Assembly (NCBI GenBank): GCA_012517815.1
Contig: JAAYUF010000073.1
Coordinates: 1-51,956 of the forward strand
Direction of reading: 5' to 3'
From: Clostridiales bacterium
Lineage (GTDB): Bacteria; Bacillota; Clostridia; Christensenellales; Aristaeellaceae
Length of the DNA: 51,956 nt
The notes below the pieces were generated by a model. That model was not told the origin of the DNA. It ran no database searches and saw only the letters and a list, made by a program, of their open reading frames with translations. Made by a program: the position numbers and the translations under genes. Below are positions 47,799-51,956 of this stretch, one piece after another. Position 1 is the first letter of the stretch. Each line of letters starts with the position of its first letter.

Positions 47799-48580
47799 GG
47801 CAGCACCCCCTCGCCAAGGAAGGCTTCCACCGTCAGCTTGCGGCAGGGGCGAAGCCCGGCGGAGCGGGCGCTGACGCGCACCACGCGCGTAGGGGAACCC
47901 CTGAGCCCGCATACCGCGGGCGAAAGATAAAGCATGGCGGCCGTGAGCGTGCGAACCGGCGCGGTTGCCGCGCGGCGCAGCCCGGCAAGCGTCGGCAGAC
48001 GCAGCCGATAGCTCCACTCGCACAGAGTGAGCAACGCGGGCGTCGCGCAGCGCCACAGCACGGTTCCGTCCTCCGTCAGCTGGTCCGCCAGCAGGGATAC
48101 CGCGCCGTTTGCCACGCCCGGTTGCTCGGGTGTCTCCACGCGCGCGGCGGTCACGTTGGTCACGCACGCCCGGTTGAGCAGCGAGCCCAGCATCGGCCCC
48201 ACCTGCCCGGTTTCGCCGTCGGTCGCGCGCCGCCCGCACAGGATCAGGTCAAAGCCGCCGAGAAAATCGTGGGCCGCTCGCAGCGCGCGAGCCGTCGCCA
48301 GCGTATCGGAACCCGCGAAAGCGGGGTCGGTCAGCAGCACGGCTTCGTCCGCCCCGCGGGAGAGCGCCTCGTGCAGCATCCCGGCGGCGCGCTCCGGGCC
48401 CATGGTGAGCACGGTCACGCTGCCGCCGCGAAGGTCCCGCAGGGCAAGCCCAAGCTCCAGCGCGGATTCGTCCGCCGGGTTCATGATCTGCGCCACAAAA
48501 TCGCGCTCCAGCGTGAAATCCGCGCCGAGCTTCACCTCGGTGGTATCGGGCACCTGCTTGACGCAAACGAGTATTTTCAT
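47795..48580 (-). CDS. etfB: Electron transfer flavoprotein beta subunit
   Basis: It has 261 residues. MKILVCVKQVPDTTEVKL, MNPADESALELGLALRD and CGRRATDGETGQVGPML are the standard EtfB nucleotide/FAD signatures; the DGETGQVGP segment is near the site that differs in bifurcating forms. The ATG at 48580 is used; a GTG two codons upstream is in frame. It precedes etfA and is separated from the kinase gene by 377 bases. Confidence 0.93.
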   Translation of the reverse strand: MKILVCVKQVPDTTEVKLGADFTLERDFVAQIMNPADESALELGLALRDLRGGSVTVLTMGPERAAGMLHEALSRGADEAVLLTDPAFAGSDTLATARALRAAHDFLGGFDLILCGRRATDGETGQVGPMLGSLLNRACVTNVTAARVETPEQPGVANGAVSLLADQLTEDGTVLWRCATPALLTLCEWSYRLRLPTLAGLRRAATAPVRTLTAAMLYLSPAVCGLRGSPTRVVRVSARSAGLRPCRKLTVEAFLGEGVLP

Positions 48581-48957
48581 GAGCACCGTCCCTGTTCGTG
48601 GGTGATGGCTGCGCCCCGCCGGTTCTGGGGCGTGGCGGTTGTCGAGGAGGGAGCGGGGTTCAGCCCGCCGGAGCGCAGCCCGTACCGCTTAACCGCGCGG
48701 GCTGCGCACCGCGGCGGGGCCGGAGCGGATGCGATGGCTGGCCAAGCGCTGCCGGGGCGCAGGGAGTTGCCTTGCACGAAGCCCAACAAACCCGACGTGC
48801 GAAGCTTTCGCGGGTGGTCGGCGGCCTGACGGGCGGGGTCCCGTCCGCAGGGTCCGCCTGGCCTGAAAGGGCCGTCGGGCCGTGCCGGGCGATACGAGCC
48901 GCAGGCCCGCCATGGCGCAAAGCCCGGCCGTCAGGCTGCGCCCAAGGGCGCGCGCGC
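48581..48957. other. Noncoding region between the kinase gene and etfB
   Basis: About 377 bases with no supported gene. GCGCAGCCCG and CGGGCTGCGC form 10-base arms at 48673-48707, which could be a terminator-like or processing site inside the cluster. No clear promoter was found, so it is uncertain whether etfB starts a separate transcript. Confidence 0.5.
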
Positions 48958-50424
48958 CTACAGGCGATGGTAAATCGGCGCGAGCGCCGCCTGAATGCTC
49001 TTGTACAGCGTAAACCGCTCGTCGTAAAAAGCGACGGCGGCGGGGTCGGGCGCGGTTACGCCGGTTACGCGCACACAGCGGCGCACGGCCTCGGCGTGGT
49101 CGGCAAACACGCCGATCGCCACGCCCGCGAGCATCGCGCTGCCCAGCGACGAATCCACGTTTTCCACCGTCGTCAGCGGGATGCCCAGCATATCGGCCAG
49201 TATCTGCCGCCACAGGTCGCTTTTGGAGCCGCCGCCGATGGCCACGGCCTCGGTGGGCGCGGCGTCCATCTCCCGCAAGGTTTCAAAGCAATCCTTCATG
49301 GAATAGGCGACGCCCTCCAGCACCGCGCGGTTGAAATGCGCGCGCGTGTGGAAGCCCGCCGCGCCCGTGAAGCTCGCGCGGAGCTTGTCGTCCAGGTAGG
49401 GGGTGATTTCCCCCTGCAGATACGGGTGAAAGAACAGCCCCTCGCAGCCGCGCGGCACGCCCGCGGCCGCCGCGGTCAGCGACGCGAACTCCCCGCCGAA
49501 GGTATCGCGGTACCAGCGGTTGCTGGCCGCGCAGGATTTGGTGGCCGTGCCGGGGTACCACAGGCCATCTACCACATGGCGGTAGGTGACCAGCCGCGGG
49601 TCCACCAGCGCGCGGTCGGTAATGGGGCAGATGCGCCCGGCCGTGGCGAGCTTGACGGCCGCCTGCCCGACCGCCACCGCGCCAGCGGCGTAGACCTCCA
49701 TGCAGGTATCGGTCGCGCCGACGATCACCACGGTATCCCGGGACAGGCCCGTATCGGCCTGCGCCTGCGCGCGCAGGGGCGAAAGCTTCGTCTGCGGATC
49801 GACAATCGGGGGCAGGATTTTAGGATCGATGCCCGCCAGCCCGCACAGGAAGGGCGACCATTCGTTGCGGGCCACGTCCAGCAGCAGCCCGCCCATGGCC
49901 TCGATGGGGTCGGTGACGATATCGCCGGTCAGGCGGTAGCGCACAAAATCCTTGACGGCCATCAGGTGACGGGCGCGGGCAAGCGTTTCCGGCTCGTGCT
50001 CCTTAAGCCACGCCAGCTGCGGCAGCGTCCACAGGCTCGAAACGCCGTTGTAGCAAAGCCGCATGATCTCCCGGCCGTGTTCGGCTTTGAGGCGGGCCGC
50101 CTGCTCGGTTGCGCGGGCATCCGTCCAGTAGATGGCGCGGCGCACGGGCCGCCCGTCCTCGTCCACCAGCACGGCGGTATGGGTGGCGGCGTCCAGCGAC
50201 AGCGCGGCGATTTCTTCCGGCCGAATGCCGGTTTCCCTTAGAATCTCCCGCACGTTGTAGCAAAGCGCGTCGTAGCTGTCGTCCGCGTCCTGCTCGGCCC
50301 AGCCGTTTTGCGGGTAGTAGGTGGGGTACTCGCGGCCCGCGGTCGCGTACACCCGGCCGTCCTCCCCCAGCAGCGTCGCCTTGGACGAGCTGCCCCCGAA
50401 ATCCACGCCCAGCAGATAGCGCAT
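48958..50424 (-). CDS. FGGY-family carbohydrate kinase (xylulokinase-like)
   Basis: It has 488 residues. The N-terminal ATPase fold begins YLLGVDFGGSSSKATLL; AIYWTDARATEQ and GATDTCMEVYAAGAVA (with the catalytic Asp) follow, and the C-terminal VAIGGGSKSDLWRQILADML is typical of XylB. Substrate specificity within FGGY cannot be read from sequence by eye; xylulose, or another ketose made by the nearby epimerases, is plausible. The ATG at 50424 is preferred to the one at 50430 because GGAGG is 7 bases away. Confidence 0.9.
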   Translation of the reverse strand: MRYLLGVDFGGSSSKATLLGEDGRVYATAGREYPTYYPQNGWAEQDADDSYDALCYNVREILRETGIRPEEIAALSLDAATHTAVLVDEDGRPVRRAIYWTDARATEQAARLKAEHGREIMRLCYNGVSSLWTLPQLAWLKEHEPETLARARHLMAVKDFVRYRLTGDIVTDPIEAMGGLLLDVARNEWSPFLCGLAGIDPKILPPIVDPQTKLSPLRAQAQADTGLSRDTVVIVGATDTCMEVYAAGAVAVGQAAVKLATAGRICPITDRALVDPRLVTYRHVVDGLWYPGTATKSCAASNRWYRDTFGGEFASLTAAAAGVPRGCEGLFFHPYLQGEITPYLDDKLRASFTGAAGFHTRAHFNRAVLEGVAYSMKDCFETLREMDAAPTEAVAIGGGSKSDLWRQILADMLGIPLTTVENVDSSLGSAMLAGVAIGVFADHAEAVRRCVRVTGVTAPDPAAVAFYDERFTLYKSIQAALAPIYHRL

Positions 50425-50500
50425 CGTCATTCCTCCGGTCGGTCAGGCGGCCCAAAGCCATGAGCCGCCAAATGGTTGCGCCGGGTTTGCGCGGCAGGGA

Positions 50501-51775
50501 TCAGGCCCGCACCACCACGCCGACCCCGTCCGGGATCACGGTAACGCGGGCTGAATCCCCCAATAGGGCGGTCGCCGCGGCAACGGCAGCGTTTACGTCC
50601 GGCGCCCAGCGCATGTGCATGCGCTCCACCAGCGCGCGGTTTTCTTCCCCGGTCACAAAAAAGCAGGTCGCCTTGCCAAGCACCCGGGCCAGTATCTGCG
50701 CCTCCCACTGATCCATGCGCGTCTCTTCCGGCGGAACCTGCGCGATGTCCCGCGCCACTTCGGCGGGGTTTGCGCGCAGCGCAAACCAGTTGAAGAAATC
50801 CTCGCCGCCGTGCCCGTCGTCCAGCGCCGCGCACATGACGATCGCCCCGCCGGGCTTTACGCAGGCCTCGGCGGCGGTCATGCCCTTGACGGCCTGGTAG
50901 AGGTTTTGGTCCAGCGGATAGCCGCCGTTGGAAGTTACGGCGATCTCCGCCTCCACCGGCATTACGCGCGTCAGGCGCAGGGAAAGCGCGCAGCCGGCAG
51001 CGTGCGCCTCTTCGGGATCGCCCGCGAAGGCGGCGATCACGCGGTGGCCATCGCCCAGCAGGACGTTTAGGATAAAGCGAAGCCCGGCCGTCCTGGCGGC
51101 GTAGGCCATATCCCGGTGCAGAGGGTTGCCGTTCAGGCTGCCCTGCGCGGCCAGCGGATGGGCGATAAAGCCGGCGTTGTGGTTATAGAGCACCGTTTCC
51201 CGCGAGGCGACGCCGGGCAGGATGCTCTTGCGCCCGCCTGAAAAGCCCGCGAAAAAGTGCGGCTCGATGAACCCGTCGGATACGACCAGCTCCGCCCACG
51301 GCACCAGCCGGTTCACCCGGAGCGCGCCGCCGGAAGGCAGCGTGCCTATCAGCGACATATCCTCGTCCCGCCGTGCATCGTGCACCACGATGGCCTCCCG
51401 GTCTACGATGCCGTCGCCCAGCTTGCGGCGCAGCTCGGCCTCGGTGGTCGGGCGGTGCATGCCCGTGGCGATCAGGATCACGATATCCGCATCCGGGCTG
51501 CCCTGCCGAATTGCCGCAAGCATCGGCGGCAGCGTCAGGCGGCTGGGCACGGGGCGGGTGTGGTCGCTGGTGATCACCAGCACGCGGCGCTTGCCGCGCG
51601 CCAGCTCGGATAGCGGCGGCGAGCCGATGGGCCGCTCCAGCGCCTCGCGGATGATGGTTTCCGGCGAAACGTCCGACAGGGCTTCGCCGGACGGGCGCAA
51701 CACGCCCGCCAGCCGCGCGTCGTCGAGGATCAGCCGTTGGCAGGTTTTGCCGTAGGGAATGTCGATGGTCGCCAT
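50501..51775 (-). CDS. LarA-family nickel-pincer hydroxyacid racemase/epimerase
   Basis: It has 424 residues, the same length as lactate racemase LarA. Key residues match with an offset of one: catalytic H107 (ATGMHRPT) and H173 (IEPHFFAGFSGGRK), K183 that carries the nickel-pincer nucleotide, and H199 (LYNHN), a nickel ligand. LarA homologues are known to act on lactate, malate, gluconate and other 2-hydroxyacids. Here the neighbours are a GlcD-like oxidase, Etf and sugar enzymes, so a sugar acid may be the substrate. The cofactor genes larB, larC and larE are not in the window. GGAGGCG precedes the ATG. Confidence 0.88.
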   Translation of the reverse strand: MATIDIPYGKTCQRLILDDARLAGVLRPSGEALSDVSPETIIREALERPIGSPPLSELARGKRRVLVITSDHTRPVPSRLTLPPMLAAIRQGSPDADIVILIATGMHRPTTEAELRRKLGDGIVDREAIVVHDARRDEDMSLIGTLPSGGALRVNRLVPWAELVVSDGFIEPHFFAGFSGGRKSILPGVASRETVLYNHNAGFIAHPLAAQGSLNGNPLHRDMAYAARTAGLRFILNVLLGDGHRVIAAFAGDPEEAHAAGCALSLRLTRVMPVEAEIAVTSNGGYPLDQNLYQAVKGMTAAEACVKPGGAIVMCAALDDGHGGEDFFNWFALRANPAEVARDIAQVPPEETRMDQWEAQILARVLGKATCFFVTGEENRALVERMHMRWAPDVNAAVAAATALLGDSARVTVIPDGVGVVVRA

Positions 51776-51824
51776 GGCGCGCCTCCGTTCCGGTATGCAA
51801 TCAATGCTGAGGAAGGGCCCCCCT

Positions 51825-51956
51825 CTACACAACCTTGCCGGGGTTTAGGATTCCGTTGGGGTCAAACACGCGCTTGATGCCGCGCATGAGGTCCAGCTGC
51901 GTGCTCCCCAGCGACTCCGCCAGGAACGCCCGCTTGGCGTGGCCCACGCCGTGCTC
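51825..51956 (-). CDS. FAD-binding oxidase, GlcD family (C-terminal end only)
   Basis: The last 43 residues of a gene cut by the window edge. They read EHGVGHAKRAFLAES...LMRGIKRVFDPNGILNPGKVV, the C-terminus of GlcD/D-lactate dehydrogenase flavoproteins (the HG motif and FDPNGILNPGK). The protein oxidises a 2-hydroxyacid with FAD and could pass electrons to EtfAB. It is followed by the larA-like gene 49 bases later on the same strand. Confidence 0.9.
   Translation of the reverse strand, partial: EHGVGHAKRAFLAESLGSTQLDLMRGIKRVFDPNGILNPGKVV

Overview
The window looks like chromosome from a GC-rich member of the Bacillota, class Clostridia, probably an uncultured anaerobe of the gut type. Three things point there. 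Almost every gene has a strong AGGAGG-type ribosome binding site, and GTG or TTG starts are common. The pyrimidine operon has the anaerobic Gram-positive form: PyrK with a PyrD that carries the PyrDB-type cysteine, and PyrB followed by PyrI. The GGGtGRT/NifU-like pair is typical of Clostridia. This placement is inference from gene content; there is no rRNA in the window. No tRNA, CRISPR array, prophage or transposase was seen.

Layout. (1) 0.2-4.8 kb: a type IIA topoisomerase pair, B then A, overlapping by 8 bases, followed by a tandem repeat of about 175 bp. (2) 5.5-6.4 kb, minus strand: an acetyltransferase and rpsT, which has a TTG start. (3) 7.0-17.3 kb: a nine-gene operon, pyrC-carA-carB-pyrK-pyrD-pyrF-pyrE-pyrB-pyrI, covering the whole route to UMP. 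(4) 17.7-21.1 kb: a LacI-family regulator divergent from a TetR operon that encodes a SHOCT-like protein, a membrane-anchored FMN-binding protein and a flavodoxin. (5) 21.3-30 kb: a hexuronate regulon with uxaC, uxaA, an AraM/EgsA-like dehydrogenase, a KdgF cupin and a TRAP transporter. Its promoters share a TGTAA-N4-TTAC operator, probably read by a LacI-type repressor. (6) 30-35 kb: an orphan MalK-type ATPase, a beta-phosphoglucomutase-like HAD protein and TldD/TldE. (7) 35.4-39.2 kb: a LysE-type exporter, a degenerate 62-bp repeat array, a three-gene unit headed by an HTH-desulfoferrodoxin fusion, and a secreted C39-like protein. (8) 39.4-43.2 kb: the GGGtGRT/NifU-like pair, an acetyltransferase and a CbbX/SpoVK-type AAA ATPase, then a 112-bp tandem repeat. 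(9) 43.9-52.0 kb, minus strand: a catabolic cluster read from right to left as GlcD-like oxidase (cut by the window edge), LarA-family nickel-pincer racemase/epimerase, FGGY sugar kinase, EtfB, EtfA, IolB-like isomerase and two TIM-barrel sugar epimerases.

The best candidate for an undescribed system is region 9. It joins a LarA-family hydroxyacid racemase/epimerase to a flavin dehydrogenase with its own electron-transferring flavoprotein and to sugar-handling enzymes. That suggests a pathway for a sugar acid rather than lactate alone. Intergenic DNA is also unusual: a dispersed element of about 110-140 bp in three copies, two tandem arrays, one degenerate array, and several long perfect GC palindromes at operon ends that lack a U-tract.
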